From Frankia canadensis (GTDB lineage Bacteria > Actinomycetota > Actinomycetes > Frankiales > Frankiaceae): a DNA stretch of 64,000 bases. Shown here piece after piece: positions 53,767 through 63,014 of the stretch (positions are counted from its first letter, which is position 1; the number at the start of each line of letters is the position of its first letter). The notes beneath the pieces are model-generated. The model was not told the DNA's origin. It saw only the letters and a list, made by a program, of their open reading frames with translations, and made no database searches. The DNA lies in the NCBI RefSeq assembly GCF_900197875.1, contig NZ_FZMO01000445.1, positions 1-64,000 on the forward strand. The letters run 5' to 3'. The position numbers were made by a program, and so were the translations under genes.

Positions 53767-55458
53767 TCAGGGGCTGTAGGTCCAGGCCGAGCCGGTCCCG
53801 CGGTACTGCTCCACCGGGATGGGCGCGGTGCCGGGCCGCATCCGATCGGTGTACAGCTGCCCGAAGAGGTGATCGATCTCGTGGGCCACCAGCCGGGCGA
53901 GGCCCTGGCGGTAGACCGTGATGTGCTGGCGCCCGGAGATGTCGGTGTGCTCGACGTGCAGCTCCAGCGGGCGTGGGACCAGGCCGCGGACGTCGAAGAA
54001 GCTCAGGCAACCCTCGTACTGCTGGTCGGTCTCCGGCGAGGACTCGATGACCCGCGGGTTGAGCAGGGTGATCGTGTCTTCGTCGGCGGACCGCACGATG
54101 GCGGCCGCCCGGTTGATCCCGATCTGGGGGGCGGCGATGCCCATCCCCTTCCCGAAGGTGTGCAGCGCGGAGACGCGTTCCATCGCCGACGACAGTTCGG
54201 CGACGACCCGGCGGGCGTCCTCGGCCTCGCCCGGCAGCTCGAAGAACCTCGCCGGCTGGCGCAGGATCGACTCGCCGGCCTGGACGATGCCGGTGGCGGC
54301 CATCTGCTCGCTGGGCCGGGGAGCCGGGGTCGCCGCCGCGCCCGCGCCGGCCGGTTCACCGGCGGCGCCGGCCCGGGCGGCCGCCGCGGCCCGGAAGTTC
54401 CATTCAAGGCGATAACGGGCGTGCAGCGGCGGATTGTTCGTCGACCAGGTGAAGATCCGCCGGTCGTCGGTGTCGGTCCGGGCGATCGCGGTGCGGAAGG
54501 GGAAGGCGTCCGCGGTCATCGACGTCTCCATACCCCACACCACCGGGTCGACGTCGGCGGGAAAGTCCAGCACCACGGAGAGAAAGGTGGTCGGCACGCG
54601 GACCGCACGCTGGAACCAGGGGCCCCACTTCTCCTCCCGCACCCGGTAGCTGTATTCGATCCAGGTCGACTCGCCCGGATAGAGCGGGAATCGGCCGCGG
54701 CTGTTCTCGAACAGCAGCCAGACCTCCTTGAGGGCGTCCCAGTCGGTCTTCACCTGGCAGGCCATCTGCTCGTCGCCGCAGCGCGCGCTGAGCTGCAGTT
54801 CGTCCCAGCTCAGCGGATCGCGGCGGTAGAGCCGGGCAGCGCGTTCCTGGTCGCCGGGGAACCGGTCGACCGAGATTCGCATGAGGTAACGGGTCACCGG
54901 CTCGACGCCGGTGTTCAGCACCAGCCGCCGCTGGTGCGCGACGTACATCCCGTCGTCGTAGCGCAGCTCGGCCCGGTCCTCCTCGACGACCAGGCCCCCC
55001 GCGACCGCCGCGCCCCGGCCGCCGGCACCGGGCGGCGCGGCGGGGTCGGACCCGCCGGCCGCGCCCGCCTGGCCCGGCACCCCGGCGCCGCCGGGCCCGC
55101 CCGCGCCCGGCGGCCCCAGGCCCGCCTCGGCCGGTGCCGGGACGGCGGGCAGCGGCTCGTATCCGGACTCCCAGGGGCGGGCGGCCAGATGGAAGTACGC
55201 GCCGGGGATGCGCAGCGCGTCGGCGATCCGCTCGATCAGGGAGAGCCGGGCGATGTGGTCCTCGCCCTGCATGATCCGGCTGACCCGGCTCTGGCTGAGG
55301 CCCTCGACCGGGGACGCGATCCGGTTCTGGCTCGCGCCGTCGTACTTCTTCATGAGGCGGAAGACCATCCGGAAGTCCCGCGCTGCGCAGGCGGCCCGGA
55401 ACTCGGCGCGGGCGAGCAGGTCGGGGGAGACCCGGTAGGGACCGGACTCGTACGACAT
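53767..55458 (-). CDS. XRE-type HTH / peptide deformylase fusion protein
   Basis: 563 residues from ATG 55458, with AGGAAGG 7 nt upstream. The N-terminal helix-turn-helix (about 10-90) includes GLSQSRVSRIMQGEDHIARL. A Gly/Pro/Ala linker (about 105-160) leads to a beta-rich middle domain (about 165-370, with FENSRGRFPLYPGESTWIEY) like sensor domains of some actinobacterial XRE regulators. The C-terminus (about 395-563) is a peptide deformylase: GMGIAAPQ (438-445), EGCLS with metal ligand Cys484, and HEIDH with His526, catalytic Glu527 and His530. All metal and catalytic residues are intact. A DNA-binding domain fused to an N-formyl-peptide hydrolase is unusual; its targets are unknown. Confidence 0.88.
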   Translation of the reverse strand: MSYESGPYRVSPDLLARAEFRAACAARDFRMVFRLMKKYDGASQNRIASPVEGLSQSRVSRIMQGEDHIARLSLIERIADALRIPGAYFHLAARPWESGYEPLPAVPAPAEAGLGPPGAGGPGGAGVPGQAGAAGGSDPAAPPGAGGRGAAVAGGLVVEEDRAELRYDDGMYVAHQRRLVLNTGVEPVTRYLMRISVDRFPGDQERAARLYRRDPLSWDELQLSARCGDEQMACQVKTDWDALKEVWLLFENSRGRFPLYPGESTWIEYSYRVREEKWGPWFQRAVRVPTTFLSVVLDFPADVDPVVWGMETSMTADAFPFRTAIARTDTDDRRIFTWSTNNPPLHARYRLEWNFRAAAAARAGAAGEPAGAGAAATPAPRPSEQMAATGIVQAGESILRQPARFFELPGEAEDARRVVAELSSAMERVSALHTFGKGMGIAAPQIGINRAAAIVRSADEDTITLLNPRVIESSPETDQQYEGCLSFFDVRGLVPRPLELHVEHTDISGRQHITVYRQGLARLVAHEIDHLFGQLYTDRMRPGTAPIPVEQYRGTGSAWTYSP

Positions 55459-56057
55459 CAACCGGCCTTCCTGAGGGCACCTGAGCCACGCCGACCGCCG
55501 CGCCAACCCGTGGGACACCCAACGGAACTCGGACGTCGCGAGGTGACCGGCCCGGGTGTGCGGGCCGTTCCAGGCGGCGCCTGCCGGCGGATGCGCAGGT
55601 CGCCCGATGCGTCAAGCCGGAGCCGACACGTCAGGATAGCGACGCTATGCCAGCCGGGAATTGGGTTTGCGCTGGTTGTGGCCGTCGCGGCGTTGTCGCT
55701 GATCCGACAGGCGGGGTGCGCGGATCCGCCCGTCCCGCCGGGCTGGCTCTGCTACGGCGCGGGATCGGCGAGTGCCCCGTTCGGAGGATGCCGCGACCCC
55801 CGGCCTGGCGGGCGGCCTAGCCCGATCCGGCCGTGGCGCGGGTCATATGAGAAGAGCATGCCTGACTGACGTTTCCCCGCCACCCCCGATCGGGCGACGC
55901 TGGCTCCAGGCCGGCCCCGCCCCGCGTCGAGCCGCGACCTCCGCCGGGCGGGGTCGGCGCCGGTCATCGGCGCGGGTGACGGCGCGAACCCGGCCGTCGG
56001 CATGGTCGTGAGGCAGGGGGCCTGTGGTCCCAGGCGACGGGCGAAGGCGGAAGGCTG
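55459..56057. other. Divergent intergenic region
   Basis: About 600 bp between the deformylase fusion and the Pro-rich hypothetical gene. No gene with support; contains the promoter of the fusion gene and a GGAAGG ribosome site at 56049-56054 for the next gene. Confidence 0.45.
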
Positions 56058-57050
56058 GTGACGATCGTGACGGACCTGATGAGAGACCGGGAGCAGCCGG
56101 CCGTCGTCTACGGGATCGTCCGCTTCGCCCCCGGCGGCGACCGGCAGGTGCTGGACATCGTCATCACGTTCGCCACCGCGGCGGCGGCGGACGGCTACGC
56201 GGCCGGGCAGGGATGGGCGGACTACGAGGTCGCGCCAGCCCGCTTCTTCGTCCGCGAGCGGCCGTCGGCCCTTGACGCGATGCCGCCCCCGACCCGTCCG
56301 GCCCCACCCGGGGCCCGGCCGTCCGCCCTGGATACGCACCTTCCGCCAAGCCCTGACCTGGCCCGCCCTGACCCCGCCGGCTCTGGCTTGGGCCATCCTG
56401 ACCCGGCCCGTTCCGGGCCTGGTCGGCCCGGCCTGGGCCGCCCCGACCCGCGCCCGGTCGAACCCGACCACCTCACCGGCCGCCGACCGCCCGGGCCCGC
56501 CCGCTGGTCCCCGGCGACAGATCGGCCGCCGACAGGTGGCCCTGCCCTGCCCAAGCAGGGTCACCGCCCCGTCTCCGCTGATCCGGCCGGACCCCCTGGA
56601 TCGGCGGAGACGGGCGAGACAACCCCGACCGGCGTCGCCGGACAGGGGCCCGCCCGGCCCGGCGAGCCGGCCGGCCGGACCGTCGCCGCACCCGATCCCG
56701 GGGTGGGCGGCCCGGTCGGGCCAGGCGTGACCATGACCGCGTGGGGGACCCACCGCTGGGCGATCGCGCTCACCGCGGGCTCCGATCCGGGGGACGCGCT
56801 GCGGGCCGTCGGAAGGCTGCCCGCCGGCCTGGTCTTCGCCGCTGCCTACGGAGACGTCGACGTCGTCCTGGTCTACGGCGGCCCGCCTGGTGGGCCCCCG
56901 CCCGGCACGCGGCCGACCGTCGCCGAAGAGCTGCTCGACCCGCCGCCTGAAGGCGCGCTGTGGGCCCGGTGGATGACGAGCAGCGAGCGCGATGCCTACC
57001 GTGCCGGCCGCGACGCCGCCCTCGACGAGGTCCGGCGGGCCCTGACCTGA
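56058..57050 (+). CDS. Proline-rich hypothetical protein with two globular ends
   Basis: 330 residues from GTG 56058, with GGCGGAAGG upstream. The N-terminal part (about 12-68: VVYGIVRFAPGGDRQVLDIV ... YEVAPARFFVRE) looks like a small beta-alpha domain. Residues 70-230 are Pro/Gly/Arg/Ala low complexity. The C-terminal part (about 228-330) contains THRWAIALTAGS, AVGRLPAGLVFAAAYGDVD and WARWMTSSERDAYRAGRDAA. No family recognised and no membrane segment. Normal composition at both ends supports coding; convergent with the lipoprotein gene. Confidence 0.55.
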   Translation: MTIVTDLMRDREQPAVVYGIVRFAPGGDRQVLDIVITFATAAAADGYAAGQGWADYEVAPARFFVRERPSALDAMPPPTRPAPPGARPSALDTHLPPSPDLARPDPAGSGLGHPDPARSGPGRPGLGRPDPRPVEPDHLTGRRPPGPARWSPATDRPPTGGPALPKQGHRPVSADPAGPPGSAETGETTPTGVAGQGPARPGEPAGRTVAAPDPGVGGPVGPGVTMTAWGTHRWAIALTAGSDPGDALRAVGRLPAGLVFAAAYGDVDVVLVYGGPPGGPPPGTRPTVAEELLDPPPEGALWARWMTSSERDAYRAGRDAALDEVRRALT

Positions 57051-57121
57051 GGACTGGCGGACCGCTGACCGGCCGGCTGGGCGGTCGACCGCCGCCGGGG
57101 CCACCTGGCGGCAGGGCGCCA

Positions 57122-58492
57122 TCAGTCGTCGTCGCGTAGACGCAGCGTCATCCGGTCGGTGGTCGACGGCAGGGCGGGTACCCGCAGGGTGGTGCGGTGC
57201 GCGGCCCGCCCCCGCGGCGTCTGGGTGACCTCGAAGGAGCGGTCGCCCGCCGGGATGAACCGGTCCACGCCGGTGATGAAACCGATTCCGAAGTACGCCG
57301 GGATCGGTGTCGCGATGTCGGAGGCGCCGTCCGCGCCGCGGTCGAACACGAACAGCTGCCGGGTCATCTTCGTGCGTGGCGCGGTCGCCGCGGACAGGAC
57401 GTTCGCGCCGTCGACGGTGAGCACGTCGCTGCCCGCGCCCTGATCGCCCCACCACTCCAGGTCCCGGTCGATGACGAGGTCGGTCTGGCGCGGGCTGACC
57501 TCCATGCCACCGCCGATCTCGCCGCCCGGCCGGCTGGTGAGCAGCCGGACGAGCCGGTCACCGCGCCGGAACGGCTCGAAGTAGAAGTGGTGGACGGGCT
57601 CCCCCGCCCGCACGATCGCGAACTCGTAGTAGGCCGTCCCGTCGGCGCGCAGCGGCCCCCAGGAGCCGTCGGCGGGCAGCGTGAACAGGCCCGCGAGCCC
57701 GTTCGGGAGACGCCGGCCGGTCTTCGGGTCCAGCCGGTACACCTCCAGCCGGGCCCCGCCGAGTCCGGCGTTGGCCGGGTAGAGCAGAGCCCGCCCGGAG
57801 ATGTCGATCGGCCCGCGCTGCGGGGTGACATCGTCCGTGAACGGATCGGTGCCGGTCAGGAAGCGGTACATCTGCCGGAAGGTAGCGGCCGCGCCGAGCA
57901 GCTGGCCGCGGTCGGCTTCCAGGAAACGCACGTTGTCGGCGCCGGCGACCCGCCGGGTGGGATCCCCCGCACCCCACACGACGAGGGTGTGCACCCCCTT
58001 GGGAGTTCTGAGGGTCTGCGGTCCGTCGACACTGATCAGATGGGCGACGCGCGCCGCCCGCGCGGGTGAGCTCGCCAGATACCGCTGGCCGAGGTCGGCG
58101 CCCTCGGCGTGGGCGACCAGGTCGACCTGTTTGGTTCCGGCGAGTGTCAGCAGGCGTTGTATCTCGCCGTCGAGGCGGGCGAAGACCGGGCCCTCAGTGA
58201 CGGTCGACGAGGAGGCGTCGTGGTCGAGCGCGGTTATCCGGTCCGCGGGATATCCATTGCTGGCGAAGCGCTGCGCCTGCGACTCGAACTGTTCGCCGGA
58301 ACCCAGGTTGCCGTGCAGGAAGACAATGGGCGTCCGGGAGGTGTCCGGCGGTGCGACCGGTGCCGCGAGCTCTCGCCCCAACGCGCCGGCCTCCGCGTCG
58401 GCGGACGCCGATCCGCCGCCGGCGGAACAGGCGGCGAGTGCCGCGGCGAGCAGCAACGCGGTGGTCAGGCCGAACCAGCGGTGCCGAGGCAT
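57122..58492 (-). CDS. Alpha/beta-hydrolase-fold lipoprotein without nucleophile serine
   Basis: 456 residues from ATG 58492 with GGAGGGAAGGGG upstream. Lipoprotein signal ending in LAACSAG (Cys22). The lipase-type N-terminal domain has IVFLHGNLGSGEQFE, but the nucleophile elbow that is normally G-H-S-x-G reads VDLVAHAEGADLG: alanine replaces serine and the preceding Gly is also Ala. The codon is a clear GCC. A C-terminal beta-rich domain (about 240-456: GRALLYPANAGLGGARLEVY, FYFEPFRRGDRLVRLLT) resembles those of cell-surface lipases. It is probably a lipid- or polymer-binding protein derived from a lipase rather than an enzyme. Confidence 0.78.
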   Translation of the reverse strand: MPRHRWFGLTTALLLAAALAACSAGGGSASADAEAGALGRELAAPVAPPDTSRTPIVFLHGNLGSGEQFESQAQRFASNGYPADRITALDHDASSSTVTEGPVFARLDGEIQRLLTLAGTKQVDLVAHAEGADLGQRYLASSPARAARVAHLISVDGPQTLRTPKGVHTLVVWGAGDPTRRVAGADNVRFLEADRGQLLGAAATFRQMYRFLTGTDPFTDDVTPQRGPIDISGRALLYPANAGLGGARLEVYRLDPKTGRRLPNGLAGLFTLPADGSWGPLRADGTAYYEFAIVRAGEPVHHFYFEPFRRGDRLVRLLTSRPGGEIGGGMEVSPRQTDLVIDRDLEWWGDQGAGSDVLTVDGANVLSAATAPRTKMTRQLFVFDRGADGASDIATPIPAYFGIGFITGVDRFIPAGDRSFEVTQTPRGRAAHRTTLRVPALPSTTDRMTLRLRDDD

Positions 58493-58912
58493 GCCGGGCC
58501 CCTTCCCTCCGGGATGTTCGGCGGCCGTGCGAACCGCCCCGGTGCTGCTCCGCGCCGATCCCGTGACCAGATCACGGCGCGGCCGATCGGACGACCCCGT
58601 GAGACCTGGGTTCTCATCATCCGGTGGAACAGCGAAAGATATCGCCCGCGCGTGGGCGAGGTCACCCGTTCCCGCGCCGGGCGCGACATCGTTGTGGCGG
58701 CGGAGGGTCCCGTGCGCCGTGCGCGGATCGGCGGGATGCGGACCGGTGTCGTTGCGGGCCAGCCGCGGGCGGGCGGCTGGCATCGGTGTCCTGAGAACCC
58801 GCCGACGGCCGATCGCCGCCCCTGTCGGCGGGTCGGCGCGATGGCCGCCGGCCGGTCGAAGCAGCCGGAAAATGAGGTGCGGACCCTTGCCGGCGCCTGT
58901 CATCATGCACGG
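58493..58912. other. Divergent intergenic region
   Basis: About 420 bp between the lipoprotein and ABC transporter genes. No gene supported; it must hold both promoters. Confidence 0.45.
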
Positions 58913-60772
58913 GTGAGCGAGTCTGGTGAGTCAATGACCAGGCGACGGGAGGAGCTCGACAGAAACACGGTCGGCACTATCGGGGAAGCGGACTGCGTAA
59001 AGCCGGTCCGGCACGCCGGTCTACGTTCCTACCTGCGGTTCGTGCGGACTTTCCGGAAACCGCTGCTGGCGGTCGCCGCCTGCTTCACGGTGTCCAACCT
59101 GGCGCTCGTCGTCCTGCCGGTGCTCATCGGCGGTTTCATTCAGGCCCTGAGCCGGGGGTCCGATTCCACCGACACCGCCTACCGTTACGTGGCCCTCCTG
59201 GTGGGCTGCAACATCCTGCACGACCTGACCTGGCGCGCCGGCGAGCTGATGTACCGCCGGCTGCTCATCCACCGCGGGTACGAATACGAGAACCTGCTGT
59301 TCCGGGGCGTGATCGACAAGCCGTACCCGTACTTCGTCGGCAAGTTCACCGGCAAGGTCAGCAGCTACATCGCGACCCTGGGACGGGAGTTCCGGGAGCT
59401 CCTGGAGGAGTCCTGTTTCACCTACGTGGAACAGGCGATCCGGGTGCCGTCGATCGTCATCATCATGTTCGCGGTCAACCCGTGGTCGGGGCTCACGTTC
59501 CTTTTGGCCATGCTGCTGATGCTCGTGGTCGGCCGGTACACCGCCCGCCGGTCCTTCCGAGCCGAGAAGGAGCTCGCCGACCAGGTTTCCGGGATGGACG
59601 GCCACGTCATCGACATCATCGCGAACTTCGTCAGCGTGAAGTCGTTCCGGCAGGAGCGCGCCGAGTACGAGGAGGTGCGCCGGCGCCGCCGTGAGGTCAT
59701 CACGGCGGCCCGTCGGTCGTTCGCGTGGGACATCGTCTTCTGGGGCGGAATGGCGGTTGTCGTGCGGTATCTCGTCTGGCCGGTCTCGGTGCTGCTCAAC
59801 CTGCACCTGTACCTGGCCGGCGAGCTCAGCCTGGCGCAGTTCGCGACGTTCCTGTCCGCGCTGGTGATGTTCTCCGACTTCATCTGGGTGACGGTGTGGG
59901 AGGTCGCGCAGGTGAACCTGCGGCTGGCCCGGGTCGAGGAGGCGTATCGGTACCTGTTCGGCGACCGGCACATCGCGGTGACCGAGTCCGTCGGGCCGAC
60001 TTCGCTGGAGTCGCGCCCGGAGCCCGGACCGGGTCAGCTGGAGCTGCGGGGGCTTTCGTTCGCCTATCCGGACAACGACCGACGGCCGGTGCTCACCGGC
60101 ATCGACCTGACCATCCGGCCGGGCGAGAAGATCGGTGTGGTGGGCCGCAGCGGCAGTGGGAAGACGACGCTCGTCAAGCTGCTGCTCGGCTATTACCCGC
60201 TACCGGTGGAATCCGTCCTGGTGGACGGCCGCCCGACGCCGAACCGGGAGCTCGCGGCCGCGATCTCCTACGTTCCCCAGGACACCGCGCTGTTCCATCG
60301 CTCCATCCGGGACAACATCACCTACGGGGCACCGGGGCCGGTCAGCCGGGAGCAGGTCGAGGCGGCGGCGCTGCGGGCCCATGCCCACGACTTCATCATC
60401 GGTGCGCCGCAGGGCTACGACACCCTCGTCGGCGAGCGCGGAATCCGGCTGTCGACGGGCCAGCGCCAGCGGATCGCGATAGCCCGCGCGTTCATCGACG
60501 ACCGGCCGATCCTGATCCTGGACGAGGCGACCAGTGCCCTCGACAGCGAGAGCGAGGTCCTCGTCCAGCACGCGCTGGAGCGGCTCTGGCAGGACAAGAC
60601 GGTCATCGCGGTGGCCCACCGGTTGTCCACCCTGCTGAACATGGACCGCATCATCGTCCTGGCCGACGGCGTCATCGTGGAGCAGGGATCGCACCGCGAA
60701 CTGCTCGACCTCGGCGGCCGCTACCGGAGCCTGTGGGAACGTCAGAGTGGCGGCATGATCTCCGTCGACTGA
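58913..60772 (+). CDS. ABC exporter half-transporter (fused membrane and ATPase domains)
   Basis: 619 residues from GTG 58913; ATG 58934, with GGTGAG upstream, would give 612. A membrane domain of six helices (about 45-330, including LAVAACFTVSNLALVVLPVL and PSIVIIMFAVNPWSGLTFLL) precedes the nucleotide-binding domain. Walker A VVGRSGSGKTT, Q-loop VPQDTALFH, signature LSTGQRQRIAIARA, Walker B ILILDEATSALDSES and His of VAHRLST are all present. The signature has Thr for the usual second Gly (LSTGQ). It should work as a homodimer or with an unseen partner. Substrate unknown; the convergent neighbour is a Ser/Thr kinase. Confidence 0.9.
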   Translation: MSESGESMTRRREELDRNTVGTIGEADCVKPVRHAGLRSYLRFVRTFRKPLLAVAACFTVSNLALVVLPVLIGGFIQALSRGSDSTDTAYRYVALLVGCNILHDLTWRAGELMYRRLLIHRGYEYENLLFRGVIDKPYPYFVGKFTGKVSSYIATLGREFRELLEESCFTYVEQAIRVPSIVIIMFAVNPWSGLTFLLAMLLMLVVGRYTARRSFRAEKELADQVSGMDGHVIDIIANFVSVKSFRQERAEYEEVRRRRREVITAARRSFAWDIVFWGGMAVVVRYLVWPVSVLLNLHLYLAGELSLAQFATFLSALVMFSDFIWVTVWEVAQVNLRLARVEEAYRYLFGDRHIAVTESVGPTSLESRPEPGPGQLELRGLSFAYPDNDRRPVLTGIDLTIRPGEKIGVVGRSGSGKTTLVKLLLGYYPLPVESVLVDGRPTPNRELAAAISYVPQDTALFHRSIRDNITYGAPGPVSREQVEAAALRAHAHDFIIGAPQGYDTLVGERGIRLSTGQRQRIAIARAFIDDRPILILDEATSALDSESEVLVQHALERLWQDKTVIAVAHRLSTLLNMDRIIVLADGVIVEQGSHRELLDLGGRYRSLWERQSGGMISVD

Positions 60773-60774
60773 GC

Positions 60775-60816
60775 GCGCCGCCGCGGGCCCGCCGACCGGC
60801 GGGCCCGCGGCGGCGC
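60775..60816. terminator. Very strong convergent terminator hairpin
   Basis: A 19-bp perfect stem (60775-60793 with 60798-60816; core ccgcgggcccgcc) with a 4-nt GACC loop begins 2 bp after the ABC transporter stop and ends 9 bp before the kinase stop. It can terminate both strands. Confidence 0.85.
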
Positions 60817-60824
60817 CGGGTCCA

Positions 60825-63014
60825 TCAGGTGACGGCGGTCCGCCCGGAGTCGCCGGAGCCGGTGTAACGCGACAGCGCGTCCTTCGCGACCGACCACACC
60901 ACGGGAATGATCGACATCGGCCAGGCGGAACAGTCGACGCCATGCATGAGCGGGACCTGTCCCCACGAGCCCGACGGCAGGCAGCTGTCGGCCCCGCCGC
61001 CCTGGCGGCTCGCCGTCGCCACGCTCGCGGGCACGGCCGCGACCACCGTGGGCACGGTCACCTCGACCGGGGGCACGGTGGCCGACACGGACGCGCCGTC
61101 GCCCTCGTCCGTGCCGGAGGAGGAGGCCGGGCTGCCCGCGGCGGCCGCGGTGCCGGCGGTGCCCGCCGAGCCCGTCCCCGAGGAGCCGCCCCGCGCCGTG
61201 CCCGCGGCGGTGGTCGCCGTCCTTGCCGCGCCGGCCGCACCAGCCGTGCCTGGCACGCTGGTCGTGTCCGGTGCGGTCGAGCCCGGCTCCTCGGCCGTGC
61301 CCGCGGCGCCTGGCGCGCCTGGTGCGACGGCCGCCCCCGCGGTGGCGGCCGGCGCGCCGTCGCCCGCTGCGCCGGACACGGCGGAGACGAGCGTCGTCGC
61401 CAGCATCGGCACAGTGGCGGCACCCTCGTCGGCCGGGGCCGCCCAGGGCGCGGCGAGCTGCCACCGTGAGGAGAGCGGACCGCCGTCGAGCCCGGACGGG
61501 ATCGGCTGCCGAGCATCCCAGACGGTGCCCGTCAGCGGATCGTTCCCGGCGGAGCCGCCCGTACCGGACCCGGTGCCGGCAAGGCCGCCGGGACCGGCCG
61601 GCAGCCCGGTCCCGGGCACCGGTGGTACCGCCGGCGCCATCCCGGTGACGGCGTCGCCGGCGGAACCCGAACGCGGGGCGTGCCGGGCCACACTGTCACT
61701 GCTCGGCGAACCGCCGCCGGTGGTGGGGCCCATCGGGGCGGAGCCGGCGATGATCGCCGCGGTCACCGCGGCGGCGACCGCGGTCGCGCCCACGCTGGGG
61801 GCGAGCGCCGCCCGCCGGATCCGGCGGGCTTCCCGCCGCTCCCGTGCGGCCCGAGCCCGGCGAGCGTCGGCCGCCGCCGCGTCCAGCGGTCCCCTCAGAT
61901 CGGCGAGGACGAGCGGCTCGACGACGGTGTCGTCGTCGACCGGTTCCAGGCCCACCGGTTCCAGGCCTACCGGTTCCAGGCCCACCGGTTCCAGGCCCAC
62001 CGGCTCCAGCCCGGCCGGGCTCTGGCCGGCCGGGCTGTGGATGGCCGGACGTGAGCCGATCGGTTCCAGACTGACCGGACTCGCGTCGACCGGTGGGGGG
62101 CTGACCGCTTCCGGGCGGATCGGCTCCAGAGCGAGCGGCGGTACCGCCGCGGCCCGGGCGGAGACACGGACGCCGCTCGCGGGCCCGATACCGAGGCCGG
62201 CCGCCGCCGCGGCCGTCTCGATCTGGGTTCGCAGCCGCCGGGAGTCCGGCCGGCGCTCCGGCTTCTTGCGCAGGGCGGCGGCGATCACGCCGCGCAGCGA
62301 GTCGGGCAGGCCGTCGAGGTCGGGCTCGCCGTAGACGGTGCGGTACAGCAGCGCGTCGAGCGGACCTGCACCGAACGGCGGGCGCCCGCTCGCCGCGAAG
62401 GCGATCGTCAGGCCCCAGGAGAACACGTCGGCGGCGGGGCGGGCCCGCCGCGTGGTCGTCAGCAGCTCGGGCGCCAGGTAGCCGACGCTGCCGAGTACGA
62501 CACCGGAACCGGTCATCGTCCCGGGCGGACCCGCGACGATGCCGAAGTCGATCACCTTCGGGCCGTCCGGGCCCAGCATCACGTTGCCCGGCTTGAGATC
62601 CCGGTGCACGACGCCGACCTGGTGGATGGCGCCCAGCGCCTCCGCGAGACCGCTCGCCAGCCGCCACAGCGGCTCGCCGGACATCGGCCCACCGGCGGTG
62701 ATCGACGCGAACAGGGTCGGCCCGTCGACGTACTCGGTGGCCAGCCAGGGCACGTCGCCGTCGACGTCCGCGCTCAGCAGCCGGGCGATGCGCGGGCTGT
62801 CGATCCGCGACACCGCGGCCGCCTCGCGGTGGAAGCGGCTGCGTGATCCCGCGTCGGCCGTGTACTCCTCGCGCATGACCTTGACCGCGGCGCGGACACC
62901 GGCGGCGTCCTCGCCGAGGTACACGATGCCCATGCCGCCGCTGCCGAGCCGGCCGATGAGCCGGTACGGACCTACTTCGGGCGGATCACCCGCCCGCAGA
63001 GCCTTACAGGACAC
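60825..63014 (-). CDS. Membrane Ser/Thr protein kinase with repetitive linker
   Basis: 729 residues from GTG 63014 with GAGGGGG 7 nt upstream. Kinase domain about 15-270: GRLGSGGMG loop, Lys45 in AAVKVM, catalytic HRDLKPGN (137-144) with Asp139, DFG at 156-158, and GYLAPELL in place of APE. A juxtamembrane linker has GLEPV repeats (about 333-358). One membrane helix (PSVGATAVAAAVTAAIIAGS, about 420) leads to a long extracellular Ala/Gly/Thr/Ser-rich region ending in a small domain with two cysteines (DSCLPSGSW, VDCSAWP). It senses an unknown outside signal and phosphorylates cytosolic proteins; the FHA and PP2C proteins are possible partners. Confidence 0.9.
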   Translation of the reverse strand: MSCKALRAGDPPEVGPYRLIGRLGSGGMGIVYLGEDAAGVRAAVKVMREEYTADAGSRSRFHREAAAVSRIDSPRIARLLSADVDGDVPWLATEYVDGPTLFASITAGGPMSGEPLWRLASGLAEALGAIHQVGVVHRDLKPGNVMLGPDGPKVIDFGIVAGPPGTMTGSGVVLGSVGYLAPELLTTTRRARPAADVFSWGLTIAFAASGRPPFGAGPLDALLYRTVYGEPDLDGLPDSLRGVIAAALRKKPERRPDSRRLRTQIETAAAAAGLGIGPASGVRVSARAAAVPPLALEPIRPEAVSPPPVDASPVSLEPIGSRPAIHSPAGQSPAGLEPVGLEPVGLEPVGLEPVGLEPVDDDTVVEPLVLADLRGPLDAAAADARRARAARERREARRIRRAALAPSVGATAVAAAVTAAIIAGSAPMGPTTGGGSPSSDSVARHAPRSGSAGDAVTGMAPAVPPVPGTGLPAGPGGLAGTGSGTGGSAGNDPLTGTVWDARQPIPSGLDGGPLSSRWQLAAPWAAPADEGAATVPMLATTLVSAVSGAAGDGAPAATAGAAVAPGAPGAAGTAEEPGSTAPDTTSVPGTAGAAGAARTATTAAGTARGGSSGTGSAGTAGTAAAAGSPASSSGTDEGDGASVSATVPPVEVTVPTVVAAVPASVATASRQGGGADSCLPSGSWGQVPLMHGVDCSAWPMSIIPVVWSVAKDALSRYTGSGDSGRTAVT
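61941..62015. repeat. 15-bp coding tandem repeat in the kinase gene
   Basis: Four near-identical 15-bp units (61941, 61956, 61971, 61986; core cggttccaggcccac) and a fifth degenerate one. On the coding strand they give the pentapeptide repeat GLEPV. Confidence 0.85.
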
